This document shows positions 11,297-24,056 of a DNA stretch of 64,000 nucleotides, in pieces. A program made the position numbers and the translations under genes. This DNA is from Breviolum minutum Mf 1.05b.01 (lineage: Eukaryota; Sar; Dinophyceae; Suessiales; Symbiodiniaceae). How positions within the stretch are numbered: the stretch's first letter is position 1; each line of letters begins with the position of its first letter. The notes under the pieces are model-generated. The model did no database searches. It saw only the letters and a program-made list of their open reading frames with translations, and was not told the origin of the DNA. The stretch spans positions 1 to 64,000 of the forward strand of contig DF240851.1 in assembly GCA_000507305.1 (NCBI GenBank). Direction: 5' to 3'.

Positions 11297-14200
11297 TCTG
11301 TGTATCCGAACGAGAATTTTGAGTATGATGCAGCCACCTCCACTTGCACAGGTGGCCCAAAGGTAGCAACAAGTTTTGAGTCCCAGCGGATCGAGGGAAA
11401 CTCCCAGATCCACGGACCTTTCCGATTTCAGGTGGAAAAAAGACCGAAGATTCACCCTGTTTTTTTGGTTAAAATGTCCCTGGAATGGCAAGTTTTTACT
11501 ACACCTGTCAGCCTATTTTTCAACAAATGTATATATACTCTGAGATTCCTCGTATTTCCTGATTCACCCGTTGCAAGCACAATTTTCTGGGTGTGAATTG
11601 ATGTCTTGGTGCGAATGCACGGAAGTTATCTTTGACTTTGTTGTGATTGGTTCAAACACAGGCATCTTCACAATGTGTGCTGATTGGATTTCCCTCATGG
11701 CAAATCCAATGCAACCTCTTCAACATGTACGTATGCATCATGATCTCTAGAATTTCTAAGACTTCAAGCAATCAATTTGCAACTTCTCCAACAAATCGAT
11801 CTCTTCAGACAACAAGTTTATATCTCAGAATTTTGCCAGTTGTAAATCCTTTTGTCTAGATATTACAAATTTATGTTTACCTGTAATGCAGCAGTGAAGA
11901 CATCCATATTTTTTTGCCACGATTGGTGCCTTGATGCCTGTAGGCTTTTAGTGCCATGACGGGGATGCATGTGCCGAAGCCGCCTGCTACACCTCCGCCC
12001 TCCTATATCTTAGGCGGCCTGTGATCATGTTGCATCCTCTAAGGTATATTCATAGATAGTAGAATTCCTAAGAAGCTGAATGAAATGCCGCGGATGTTGT
12101 CACCCAGTTAGATGAGAGGTGTTATGCAGATGTTGTCACCGAACAATCTGTGAAAATTTTCTCTCCAGATTTTGAATGGAAAGGTTAGATGTTTCGATAA
12201 GAAACCATCAGTTTTTGGAGGTTGTTTAATTGGTGCATTTGGGTCTATATAATACACCCTTTTTTTGTCCAACGAAAAAAAATCCACCTGTGAAACATCC
12301 CCCAGCCAGCCTTGGACTGCCAGGATCAACTTCAAGTTGCCCGGCTCTGAAAGCTCCAAGATGCACTCTGAGTGAAGTATAATGTCTAAAGATAAATCAC
12401 ACAATTGTATATATATATATAGGATACATATATGCATGCATAATGTACACTGTATATATATATATATACACACACACACGCGTATATCCATGCGTTTGAC
12501 ATATTCATATATCATCACTAATTAAAATGATATAATTGTCAAGACAAACTCTCCTTTGGGTTGGATCCAGATTTGGTGAAGGATTTGCTGAGTTTTAGTG
12601 TTTCGCAAAGGTTGGAAATCTTCCGAAATGGATTCAGAGTGGTGGGATGCAAATGGACGCGTGAAGTCTGTAAAGGAGGTGCGGTGCCAATGGGATTTTT
12701 GCTTGGGCCAGAATTGTGGGGGATAGGAAGCAGGTGAATTCCATCCAAGATCTTTTTTTCACTGAACATACGGTTGATGGAAGAAATCCTGCACCACCTG
12801 GGATGTATAAAACCTGGAGAAATACTGGGAAAAAAACTACTTATCAACTGGTGCAGGATTTTTTCATCAACAGTATTCCCTTGCAGAACATTTGTGATGC
12901 CAAGTCTGGAATTTTTACTACTTGATCTCATTCCATTGATGAATTGACTTAGTATCATGATCATCTAGATTCTAGATCAATCATGACCTTGTATATGGAT
13001 TTGAACCTTTGAGGGTGATTTGGATACAATTTACTGAGTGAAATAGTCCACTTCATCCAGAATCATTATTTTCATTGTCAGTAATATAGCATATCAACCG
13101 CCACTTTAGTTGCATCACCACATTTGATGCGTGAACCCGGAAGGAGATGGAGGAACCTTGGCAAGAAGATGGACAACAGAGCCACTTCGCAGGCGATGTA
13201 GATACATTCTGTGGCTTCAAGTGGAGTATGGTTTCTGTTTTTTCTTCAACGCCACATCCTATTTTTTTTCTCTTCTCTGCGTTTTTTTCTGGTCGGAGTC
13301 GCTGTGGCATTCTTTTCTGATTTGCAGACTGCAGACCTTTGGTCTGTCAGGTAGTTCCGCAGACGCAGCATCCTTCACGCTCCGACAGAGTCTCCCAAAG
13401 GATGAGACGAAGGAGGAGATGAAGGATGAGTTGAAAGAGGAGATGAAGAGCGAGCCGAAGGAAGAGATGAAGGAACCAGGGTTCTGCAGACGTTTATTGT
13501 GCTTTTGACAACCGGCACTGACATTTCTACCCTTGATTCAATCCACTTATTTTATTCTTCGCTGGTGCCTAAAGGAAGAAGATGATTCAGACTCCTCTAG
13601 TGAAGAAGAAACAGGTGCGGAAAATTAGGGTCACCATGTTAGACACCAAAATTGTGTGTGTTACCATGTTTTTGTTGCACCTTTTCTCATAATAAATCTT
13701 CACTTAGGTCGATGGGTCGCTGCACTTCGACCTCCCCAACCCAAAAAGATGCCACGGCCGGTGTCGGGTACTGAAGTGGCCACCCCCAAGTGGTCGGGCC
13801 CCACGGCTCCATCTACCAAACGAGCCCGTGAATCGACCAGTCCAAGTCGTGTGGATTCCCGTGCCAAGAAATTGGTGGTGCGACCCAGTAGCAAAGCTGT
13901 ACCACGAGCACCCAGCAAACCGAGTATTCGACCACCAGCGAAACCACCAGTTCCAACATTACCTGAAAAACCCGCATATGAAACCTCAACGGGCCTTCGT
14001 CCACAACCACCTCCTATGAGTATGTATGATGAAAATGAGTTGGGGCACCTGAAGATGTCGAAGATGTGGATGTGTTTTTGACGAACTTGAAGTTTTTCAA
14101 CAATAATCAGGTGGATTTCGTAGGGTAGGTAGCAGATGACATCCAACTACCGAGGCGAAGCCCCTTACCTGGTCCTCCACCCGTACAGGACGGCTGAACG

Positions 14201-17200
14201 TAGGGAGCTTGCATCCTTTCATGGAGTCACAGCAGATTCGGAAGGTTTCCGGACTTTTTAAGGGCTGTCCCGGTCCCAAGAGTGATCTACCATTTTCTTT
14301 TTTTGGGGGGGGTTTGGGTGGCACATTTTTGCAAACATTCAACATGATCAAGATGCCACATCCAACTTTTCCCCACCCATCCAACAGACACAACGTCAGG
14401 ATCCAGTGCCAGTTGGTGCGCCTACTGCTTTGGCATTACCAAATAGTGGTGCGATGGTGCCATGGGCACCCCAAGGCCTCGGGTTGATCATTTGTAAATA
14501 TTCAGCCAGTAAGAAGAACATTTTCTCATGTGAGTTGCTTGGATTACATACGTATATTATGCAATGTATTTGCCCATATCGAGCCAGTATACATGGATCA
14601 TATCAGATCATCTAGCCGTTGTTGGTGACGCAGGAGACAGTCAGATCTTGGTGGATGTAGACCAAGAGGGCCTGGCCATTGGTGAAATGCTTCAGGACTT
14701 GCGGAAGATGATGGTTAGCCCGTGATTTCCAAAGATGGCTGATATGATTTCCCTTGAATTCATGGAGTTTCTGCCAACCAGAACTTGGAGAATCATGGTC
14801 TTAGCATGGTTCATCGATCCAGCGGGATAGCTTCCTTCAAGTGCCTAGTGGCCTTATTTGCTTGGGTGAAATTAGAACAAACACTCTCAGAACTTATCAA
14901 CCCTCAGTAGAGAAGTTGGGTATCATCAAATCATAACAAGTTTGTAAGGTTCATGAAGTCTATGAATTTGCACTGGATCGCATGTACTACGATCATTCTA
15001 CCGCCAATCATGACCGTATGACATGAGGTGTTTGCACATTTAACTTGGGAGTTTAGCCAAGACTTGGACTTAAAAAGGAAACCTGGGCTGACTCAATGAA
15101 TTTGACCTGAGCCCCGAAAGACGGGAACCTGGACGTTTGATTTATAATATGGGGATTGTCACAGGAACTTTTGTATGGGATGATACTGTAGTATTTTTTT
15201 CCATATATATATATAGGTATGTACAGGTATATACATAAGACATGAATATGACATACCTGTGCATATGACATAATATATATATACATGTAATATGTATATG
15301 TATATATATACACATCTTCTTTTAGGGATTATCATGGGAGTGTCATAAGGGATTATACGTCTTGGATGAGATACTATTTCGCTGCTGAATAGGGACTATT
15401 CTGCCCCGGTTAAATGGAACCCCCTTTCGTAATTCACCAGGATTGCATATGGGACCCAGGAATTCCTGGGGTGTCTCAAAACTGGGCTAGTAAACAATAT
15501 CTTTTTGCAAGCAAAGGTTCCAGAGTTTTTTTTTGGTGGTAGGTCGGAATTTCCCGGAATTTTCCCCCAATCTTTTTGATGTCACACCCTGGTAAACTGA
15601 CATGGAAAATGGACCCGGATTGAAGATGTATTTTCTATTGAACATGGGGCTATTACAGCCATCTACGTGAGTTTACCAGAGGGTAATGGGGATTTTCCAT
15701 TGAAAATGAAGGGATTTTCCGTTGAAAATGAAGGGATTTTCCATTGAACATGAGGGTGATCCCTTCAATTCTTCGTTAGAAAATGGGCGGTGAAATGAAA
15801 AGGACTCTGGTTTCATCGAAGCTATGCAGGTGGGTGGAGTGGAATTTTCAAGATTCATGCATTCGTTTCGAAACGGACATGGGTGAAAACTGCACCATTT
15901 GAATATATATATATATAAATATACATGTGTATTATCTCCTTTTGATGGGGATTTCAATCGTTAAGTTTCTTTAGCAGAGGGTAAGATCACTTGAATTTTT
16001 CGGTTTCAAAGTGGAATCGCCACTTCTTGAGCCAGCTTGCCAAACATTGATCATTCCCCACGGGCCAAACTTTGATACATAGAAGTACAACTTCCTTCCT
16101 GCTATGTGTGAGAAAGGTCTTCCTGGATTTTCAGATGTTTTTGGACGATGTGAAGATTTCTTTGGGTTAGCAATTCCCTCTGAATTGCTTTTGTCATGCT
16201 TGAATTATTGCATGAATATCCAATGCTTTCAAGGAATTTATTGGTCGGTCTAGAAGGTCAGAGACAGTGTATTCAAAGAAGTTGGAGGAGATGTTTTGGA
16301 ATCCAAGGTAAAAAAAACTTCTAGGAAGAACATTGATGGATAGTATTGACCTTTGTCCTGGTACATGACCACATAGCGACCAACTCTTCCATTGTGTTCA
16401 TCCTCATCTAGTGGTTGACAGCTATGAATCCATGGAGGATTTTTCTGGTTTTCCATTTTTCCATGGGATTTATGAAGGATTCGCGAGAGGGTGGATTTTT
16501 TTCTTCATGACTGGAGCCAACATCTTCTTCCCATTTGCAGGTGATCCAAGGACGTCTGGCTGATGTCTTGAAAGCCACAGGTGGGACGGCCTGATGACGG
16601 ATGGATCTCTACATCCCAAAGTAGATATGAACGTTACACCAACAAAAGAGATCCAAAAAACAGAAAATCCGAAATGAAATTCTGGTGAATTTTGATTACA
16701 ATCTACTTGGCAACAAAAATTGCAAAGTGCGTGAGGATTTTTTTTTTGGGTGAATCGTTTTATCTAGGCGTGCCAAAGTATGTACACTCTCAGGACAAAA
16801 CAGAAGCCAGCGAGCATTTTATGTAGAGACACATGGGGTTTTTGTCCCGCAAAAAGAAAGGAAACGGACATTCGGGTTTTGGTGGCCACAATCTGAAAAT
16901 CGCGCCTTGGACAAATCATGTTCAGGTTGTATATGGGGAAACTCAACGTCCATACTTTGTGTGGTATCATTTCAACTTCATGTTGTGAAAGAAATGCCAA
17001 GGCTTCGAGATACCAAGAAAAAAGACATGCCGTAACTTAACTTGGTATTTGACACATCATCACATGGTTTTGAAATATTTCATGCTTATGACTTTAGCAT
17101 CCCAAATTGATGAATCCACTGTTTTTCTTTAGTGCCTAGCAGTTCTCAATGTGGTGCTTTTAAACTAATGTTTTAGTTTTTGACCCCTCCCAATCCTGTT

Positions 17201-19925
17201 TCTTTTTTTAACAAAAGTTGTGTTTGAGTTGAGATCACCAGACTCCTTGACCTATAGAAGATCAACTAGGTTTATATCATTTATACCGTATATAGAATCC
17301 CAACTTTCTTCTAATTTACGGCAGGTCAATCCAATGGAGGACCTGTACGGGTGAATGTGCATGTGGATCTTGGGGGCGGTGCACCTGCACCTTTACCAAT
17401 GTTGTTGGGCAACATGGGCCTACCGGCTCTAGGCTATGATGGTGCCTTGGAGAAAGCTGCGTTTTGAACGAAAAAGTGGTTTTTGAGTTTTTTTGTTTGT
17501 TTAAAGCGGAAGCGTTTGTAGGTGGTGTATTTTTTTGGTGATTGTTGTGCTCAACGCAAAGTGGGGGGAGATGTACTAACCCTGTTCTTGGTTGCTATGA
17601 ACTTGTATGATAACAGTGCCCACCGGTGGTCGGAGGAGAGCTTGAAGTATCTTTGTGAAACTATATTGACTCCAATAGGGATTGCTGAAGCGCGGTTGAT
17701 TCTGAAGCGGCTGAATGGTTGAACTTTGAGTTTTGTTTTGGGATGGGAATTTGGAATTAGTTTGGAATTCCTGTAATATACATAACGCTGAATTCTGCGA
17801 TGAAAAGAAAGCCCAACTCTAAATACTACTTTAAATGTGAAGAGGCATCACATGGTTATTCCATCTGACAAAATGGAGATTGGCTTGGGGAAAGTTCCCG
17901 TTACCTGTCATGATAGCATTGAAGGTCATTTGACAAATATGTTGATTATTTCCATGAACAGTTCATTGGAAATTTCGATCCCTTTCCCAATATTCTGTTG
18001 GTCATTTGGAATCATCCAGATAGAACAAATATAGTATAAATTTACATATTTTGCTTGTTGGTTCGTTTCTCTGTTTCTTTGTTTATATCAATTCCACATT
18101 TCTTGACCACTTGGGCCACTTGTTGATTTTTCAGGTCGACCTCGTTGGGATTTACCCAACTCAGTGGGACATGAGCGAGTGGTGGATGTTTCTGAAGTAC
18201 GATTCTGCCAGAGGTCTATGAAACGACGTTTTCAGGTAGAGTGCCGTGGGACGGCAGGGGTTGGGGTTCAAGGGCAGGCACTGAAACCAAGAGGTTGCCT
18301 TTAAAAATCAATGGTTAGGGAAGTTGGGATGGGCCGACTTAAAGATACAAATCCCCCAAAGGGGATGAAAAAGCCCTCAAAAATTCACGTTCAATCGACT
18401 TTCCAAAACATCATGCTTTTTTTCCAAGTCCATCTTAAATTTTGCAGGGCCTGACTTATTGATGGTCTCCATGGACCAACATGTGAGTCACTGAGATGTC
18501 TCTTCGTTGCCCGTCAGGGGTTTCGTTTGCCAAAAAATTGGTCGATCACTCCACCATTTTGGGATTTTTATAGGGATACGAATACAGTTAAGTTTGGGTG
18601 CAAAGAACCGCATCAAATTACAACCTGATGATTTTTAGTATATTATATTTGTTAGACGTTTTTTTCCGCCAGGACGGCCGCTCATTGGAGGAGCCGTTGG
18701 GATTGTTTGGGGAGATGTATCTTCCAGTGTTTCTTTCAACCAACATGGCCAAAAACTGGCTTTGCTGCTTCGAATATTACAAAAAATGCCTCGACTTTTC
18801 TCTAGTTTACACCCCCCAGAATTGTTTCACATCTAAGGGAAAAATGCTGATAAATTTGGAAAAGGCAACTTTTTTTATCAACAACAATTACATTTTTTGT
18901 TTTTGGGGTTTATCTGTTTGAAATTTCTTTGTTTTATATATCATCATAATTATGGACCACCGAACGTATCGGGAATCGATCTGAGATCGACCCACAGGAA
19001 TTGATTCGAGGCCTTATTTCTGGGCGTATTGATCCTTTGACTGCCGAGTGACTTGGATGACGCCAAGCGTGACGACATGGAACAGCTAGGTTTTTTCATG
19101 TTTTTTTTTCATATTTATTGTTTGATAAACGAAGGTGCGATAGATGAGGATGTTTGAGAGAAATTCATTTTTGGATGTTCATCCTTATCCTTAGGAGATA
19201 TAGTCCCATTCGATTTGACATCTTTTTCAACTGGTGGTTCAATTATGTTCCAAGGGAATTGTTGAAGGCCCTCACCTTAGCAAGCAGCAAGAGCCACAGT
19301 GCGACTGAGGTTCCTGAAATTAACGTGCGTGGAAAAGGAGGATGAGTACAAAAGGTATGCCTTATTCTCCAAGGAGCTTCCAGGGCCCTGAAGTCTTAAG
19401 AAGACACAGCCGCTTCGTCCTTCAAGTTTTGAGTGAAGGACTTCCAAAGAACTTATATGCCAGCAATATGTCTTTGTCCACAGCTGATACACCATTTGGT
19501 TCCAAGGCGAATTGCAAACAAATGAAGGTGTAGGAGAAGGCGTTCGCATCATTGACCGTATAAGTGTTGCCGAGTGTCAGTGAAGCCAGGACAATCGACG
19601 CCTCTATTGTCTGAAAGAGTATCAGAAGCGGTGTAGTTCGCCCCTGAGAGCATCTCTTTCTGTTCTTTCTGTTACTGCTTGTTGTTTCGAGATTTCATAT
19701 GGCAGATGCCATACCCTTCTCAAGTCGACATTTTTCACCAAACAAGAATGGGAGGAGCACGGTTCCAGCATTCGCCGCAAAAGCCGAGGTTTCAAGCCAG
19801 TTCCTATGCGAGTCAAAGTCCTTCCATGGAGAGATGTGATGGAAGCTTGCATGTTCCGCAGGACGGATCTTCGGCGACCTCAGGGGATCGAAGAGTTGAT
19901 GGAGAAACTCAGCAGTGACCACTAG
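11297..19925 (+). CDS. 15-exon gene: Pro-rich/acidic protein with C-terminal ParB-like DNRRL domain
   Basis: Exons joined in consistent phase: 11297-11351, 11662-11726, 11944-12020, 13328-13472, 13575-13614, 13708-14019, 14133-14182, 14400-14475, 14634-14713, 16541-16580, 17325-17441, 18135-18235, 18673-18690, 18998-19047, 19310-19373 and 19590-19925 (stop TAG); the first is tentative. N-terminal part: KEEMK-type charged repeats, an EEDDSDSSSEEE acidic run, then a long Pro/Ala/Lys-rich exon. C-terminal part: VVDVSEVRFCQRSMKRRFQ, DGRSLE, ELIRGLISGRIDPLT, YKRYALFSK, DNRRLYCLKEYQ. This is the pattern of the ParB/sulfiredoxin-like fold seen in many dinoflagellate and plant proteins (hot RF..S....F.dG..l....L..G.i...DNRRL); its function is not established. 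The domain's junctions require GA donors at 18691 and 19374. A further GA donor (13473) and a GC donor (14476) are needed upstream. The true 5' end is unknown. Confidence 0.72.
12773..12872. repeat. Palindromic MITE-like element, family 2
   Basis: Starts gttgatgg and ends catcaacagt, with aatcctgcaccacctgggat inside. The inner 26 bp are identical to the copy at 22077-22184. It lies in the 12021-13327 intron of the DNRRL-domain gene. Confidence 0.75.
15586..15684. repeat. Dispersed palindromic element, family 3, copy 2
   Basis: Left end accctggtaaactgacatgg is an imperfect inverted match to the right end ctacgtgagtttaccagagggt. The inside (ttctattgaacatgggg) matches 966-1063. It lies in the long 14714-16540 intron. 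Confidence 0.65.
15691..15757. repeat. About 22-bp tandem repeat, three copies
   Basis: gattttccattgaaaatgaa followed by gg is repeated three times with single-base changes (ccgttg, gaacatgagg). It abuts the family 3 element, and its unit resembles part of that element (ttctattgaacatggg), so it may have expanded from it. Confidence 0.8.
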
Positions 19926-20980
19926 GATTTTTTTTTGCATTTTTAGTAGGGGATCCTGGATCCCTCAATATCTTTAGATACATATATACATAATACGATA
20001 TAATACGTATATGATATATACCGCCACTTGCCACTACTGCAGGGACGAGGAGCATCCCAATAGTTTTATACATATAATCATATATATGTATCACATTATA
20101 TGAGATTATATGACATTTTCATAATCAGAGTAGAGATGGGGGGTTTCCTTAAATGGTGGGTTTTCCCCATTTCACACCCCAAGTGCTGGAGCCATTTTTA
20201 GTAGGAAAACCCATGGGTTGTTCGTTGGGGGGTGAAACCCCAGTCGTGTTGGGGGACTGGGCAGGAACTATGACACCGAGACAGATGGACACGAGATTAT
20301 TCTGCGTTAGAAAAGTCCGCCCGCGGCCTTCGCCTCGATTTGTTGTTTTTTGATGGATGTTCAACGGTGAAACGGTGAAATTCAAGATCTTCCAAACTGT
20401 CAAAGTGATCGTTACTTTGCTGTCCAAAAAAAACATCCAAAGGATCTGATGAATTGGTGCTTAAGGATCCTAAAGGTTGGTGGTTGGCACATACTTAATG
20501 GATCCATTTTTTGATGTTTGAGTAGATTCAAACTTGATGAACTTGGCTGCCAATGGTGAATGATTTTTCACGAAAAAAGGAATCGGATCCTTGGATCATA
20601 AAATGATGTTGCTTTACTTCACGATTCAAAGCATCAAACAGTTTTCAAACAAGTTCTCGATTTTTTTGCCAAAGACTTCATGCAACTCTATGTGATCTTC
20701 TTCAGATACCTGACTCATTTTTTGTTCCTTCAATGAAGTAATTTTCACAATTCATGCCACATACCCCCAGGAAATTTAACATAATAAATACTACACATGG
20801 TGGTTTGGAAAAGGTAACTCCTTTAAAAATCTGGCGATTGTGGACATCCATGTTGAATTTTACATCTGGAAACAAGAATTCCCGCCTTACCCACCCCCCT
20901 AAAAGAAGCAAGCTGAAAACCACCATCCCTTAAGCCCGCTGAAACCTCATCATTTGCCAGAAGATCCAACATCTCCACAG
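19926..20980. other. No supported gene
   Basis: Intergenic or intronic AT-rich sequence between the stop of the DNRRL-domain gene and the next coding-like exon. It holds part of a family 1 palindromic element (20135-20240) and TA-rich runs. ORFs on both strands show no coding character that I trust. Confidence 0.5.
20135..20240. repeat. Diverged family 1 palindromic element
   Basis: tggggggtttccttaaatggtgggt resembles the left half of the element at 55386-55493 (tgggggtttcctaaaatggtgggt; compare in pieces). It is followed by tagtaggaaaacccatgg, the counterpart of that copy's centre. The right end is not recognisable, so this is a truncated or decayed copy. Confidence 0.55.
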
Positions 20981-21117
20981 CCAAACACCAAACGCCCGAT
21001 GGCATTTTAGCTCATTTTAGCCCACAAAAAGAAGCTGCCAAGCTTGAAGGGCCCCCGAAAAACGATGTGGAAACCCGCGCCGCTTCAAACGATTCCTATG
21101 CAACCCGTGCAGTTCCA
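20981..21117 (+). CDS. Single coding-like exon, gene unidentified
   Basis: Flanked by acceptor ctccacag and donor GTAGTG, open throughout, entering in phase 1 and leaving in phase 0. It encodes 45 charged residues (KHQTPDGILAHFS, then PQKEAAKLEGPPKNDVETRA). No family is recognised and no partner exon was found with confidence. The minus strand is also open across part of it (MPSGVWCLAVEMLDLLANDE, 20823-21005), so strand is not certain. Confidence 0.4.
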
Positions 21118-22076
21118 GTAGTGCTGGCCAGAATTTGATCTGTTGTTGTTTTTTTTCCTTCCATGGCGTTTTTGTATGTTTTTGTTCGAGTTGTTTTTTG
21201 TTGTTTTTTGATTTTCGGGGTCTTGTTGTTGGATGGGTGGGGGTGATCGGTGCCAGAATTTGGGATTGTCAAAGCAAAAGTGTGTCAAGTTTTCATATCT
21301 CATCAACTGTTGGCTGAAATCCTGGAGCACTTGGGAATGCAAAGAAATACAAAAAGACTTTAAATCATGGTACAACCTATCAAGATTTTTTAAAGATTTG
21401 TACTATATATAAACCTATCATCTATCCATGGGTGCATCATGATAATTTCCCCCTTTCCACGCCAGGCGAGATGTTACAGGCTATCGAGGCGACATCCATC
21501 AGGAATCACGGTGATAGGTGACAACTGCATTAGGCAACGGTTATAAGGATCCTGGATGTAACAAACCAGCGACATGGAATGTGACAGTTTGAAGACAGCT
21601 CAAATGAGATCAACAAAAAGAGGATTTTTACAAGAAAGGTGTGTACCATCCTTATGTCTATGCATGTTTTTTTAAGAGTAAGTTCACCTAAACAGCAATG
21701 GCTAGAAAACGTTTCTCCTTCCGTGGCATCCTTTCAGTTGCTTCCTGATCTTTTCTATCCGTACAAGCATCATTGTAGTTATGTGGTTTGATGAGATTCT
21801 GTTCCAACTGTGTAGTGGATTCCAGGATTCTACGAAGAAGTAGCAGTGAAACATCCCGGAATTCCATTTTCCGACGTATTGAACTCTCAAATATCTCTCA
21901 GTGATGTACATCATTCAGCCAGTTTTTTCTGCCAAGGAGGTTTTTTTGACATTCTTGGCATCGCTGAAAAACTCTCTGCGGAGACTTCACCAAAAGTTTT
22001 TTTGAAGAGCTCCACATGAAACGAACGTCTGGATTTTGTTGCTTTGTCTTTGAATCAACAAAATTGAGTTACACTA

Positions 22077-22184
22077 CTGTTGATGGCTGAAATCCTGCAC
22101 CACCTGGGATGTATGAAACCCTAGAATTAGTGGGATATTTACCATATCAACTGGTAAACGCCGGATTTCTGAACCATCAACAGT
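22077..22184. repeat. Palindromic MITE-like element, family 2
   Basis: ctgttgatggctgaaatcct at the left and ggatttctgaaccatcaaca at the right are inverted copies of each other with a few mismatches. The inner sequence is shared with 12773-12872. Confidence 0.8.
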
Positions 22185-23434
22185 AGTAACACCTGAAGAT
22201 ACTGACAGTCAAACCATGAAGAAATCCCAGCTAATTGGCCAGGCTATCCCTCTCAATCCTTTCGTGTTGAGGCCGGGATGTGGACCACTGGAGGGTTCCA
22301 CTGAAGTTGGTGGAGGGATGCGAAACAGTAGAAATAACACATATTGAGGGGCTTATCCAAAATACTGGTACCCCAGATTGGACAAAAATCGATGTGACAC
22401 ATCTACCACTTAAAGAATCATTCTTTAGGGGGGGGGGGGGGGTATGTATCCAAACCATGGGACCTCACTTGGGGTAGCACTATTTTGGACAACCCCCATT
22501 ATATCCAATCCAAAATTTCGACGGCTCGATCCTAGCAACCAAGCTTCTCCATGGAGAACACATTCCAAGTTAGCTGTGTTTTTGGTGGTGCTAAGGGGGC
22601 CGTGGTTAGATCAACCCTGGTTGACACCTTGGAAATGGATGTGAGCCATGTAACGTGTAACAGTGGTAACATAGTGATGTGATGTAAAATCTGGTGAACA
22701 TTTCCTGTGACACATGAACCCCCCCAAAAAGGACTTTGATTTGAACATTTGCAATTTCCCCACGCTTAGACCACGGAAAAGTGGAGGGGCCATGTGGATT
22801 CATGTGAGCAACGAAGAAAGGGTTCTTCGATTTTTTACAGGGAGTATACTAGCCAGCTAGTTAGGGATTATGACCCTTTATCCGGATCCCTATTCAACAT
22901 CTATGAACCAACCTGTGTCATGAGATGGGACATATGATAATCTACATGTATATTTATGTTGTATAAAGACATATCTGTATATGTCGCTGGAATTGGTATA
23001 TAGATATACAGATCATAAACATAATCTGTATATATACATATCATATATATATGTAAAACAGTATGTACAATGTATAGTATCAGCATTTCTGTGGTCCCGC
23101 CACGTTGGTATTTCTTGACGGAAGGCGCCCGTGATGGCACTGAACGGACCCAGGCCTGAAGTTTTCTCCAAATCTGTTGCTTCCTTAGAGATACCATAGA
23201 GAACATGACATACCAAAGATCCGCAAGATCCTTGTCACATTGTATGGACTGCATGCCATCCATAAGATCATGATGTTGTGTACACACTTATTTGACTACC
23301 AGTGCGCAGCAAGGGTGTTCTTAAGGCATTGTAAGACTTCGAATTTTGGTGAAGAAGAACCACTTTTTCACATTTGTCATTCTGTTGGGATCATCGAGAA
23401 TCGAGCAGAAACAACCAATTTGTCCATCAATATG

Positions 23435-23541
23435 TGGGTGTTTGCAAAAATAGGGGTACCCCAAAATGGATGGTTTATAAGGGAAAACCCTATTAGAATT
23501 GATGATTTGAGGGGAAAACCCACTATTTTCGGAAACACCCA
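23435..23541. repeat. Palindromic MITE-like element, family 1
   Basis: tgggtgtttgcaaaaatagg at the left end mirrors actattttcggaaacaccca at the right. The centre reads tttataagggaaaaccctat. The right end is only 11 bp from the acceptor of the Cys-rich exon at 23553. Confidence 0.85.
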
Positions 23542-23552
23542 TATCACTTCCA

Positions 23553-23689
23553 GGCCTGTCGATGTTTGTTGCTTGGGTCCTTCTCACTGGCCCCCTGTGG
23601 CGTGCGGAGGATGGTTGCAAGCCCCGATGCCTTGAGCCAAACCTGTGCTGTCAGACAGGCGGCTGCACAAAAATCCAACATCCAAAGCG
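23553..23689 (+). CDS. Cys-rich short exon with signal-like start
   Basis: Begins after acceptor cttccag. The in-frame ATG at 23562 opens a hydrophobic start (MFVAWVLLTGPLWRAED) followed by a compact Cys pattern: C-K-P-R-C, then CC and C within 17 residues (LEPNLCCQTGGCTK). The frame runs to TGA at 23691. A GTGAAG donor at 23690 suggests that it may instead splice onward. If the ATG is used it would encode a small secreted Cys-rich peptide, or the first exon of one; if not, it is an internal exon. No family is recognised. Confidence 0.4.
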
Positions 23690-24056
23690 GTGAAGTTGGG
23701 AAAACACCGAGTTTCCGGCAGATTGGTTTCATGTCAAGAAATGAAATGTTGATTTTCTGTTAAGAATCAAATCATCCTTCGATTTTGAAGTAGAAGGGCC
23801 CTGGTCTTGAAAATGAGTTTTTGATCCTTGGGATTTTGGGATAGCCAGTAGCAGCGTCCTTTTGAACAGAGAGGTTTATGAAAAGAGCTCTGACTACTTG
23901 AATCTCCGGTGAAGAGTCCAGTCCAACTGAGATTAACAGTAATAGAAAAGTGATGATACTTCCCATTTTTCAGAAGTTTGATTTCGATTGCTATGATTCT
24001 TTACAGGAAGGGGTACCTCTTCTCTGCGTTTTTCCAGCGATTTTTTCTTACTGCAG

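Noticed and set aside
17522-17722. 66-codon ORF with coding-like end (WSEESLKYLCETILTPIGIA)
   Set aside because: It lies inside intron 17442-18134, whose flanking exons join perfectly in phase without it. It could be an alternative exon but has no clear donor.
22901-23287. Minus-strand ORF of 128 codons (DLADLWYVMFSMVSLRKQQI)
   Set aside because: Two minus frames and one plus frame are open here, the C-terminal half is repeat-derived, and no splice sites link it to other exons.
23630-23640. 11-base exact match to the 3' end of the spliced leader on the minus strand (cttgagccaaa)
   Set aside because: The rest of the leader does not match and the bases fall inside a plus-strand coding-like exon; likely chance.
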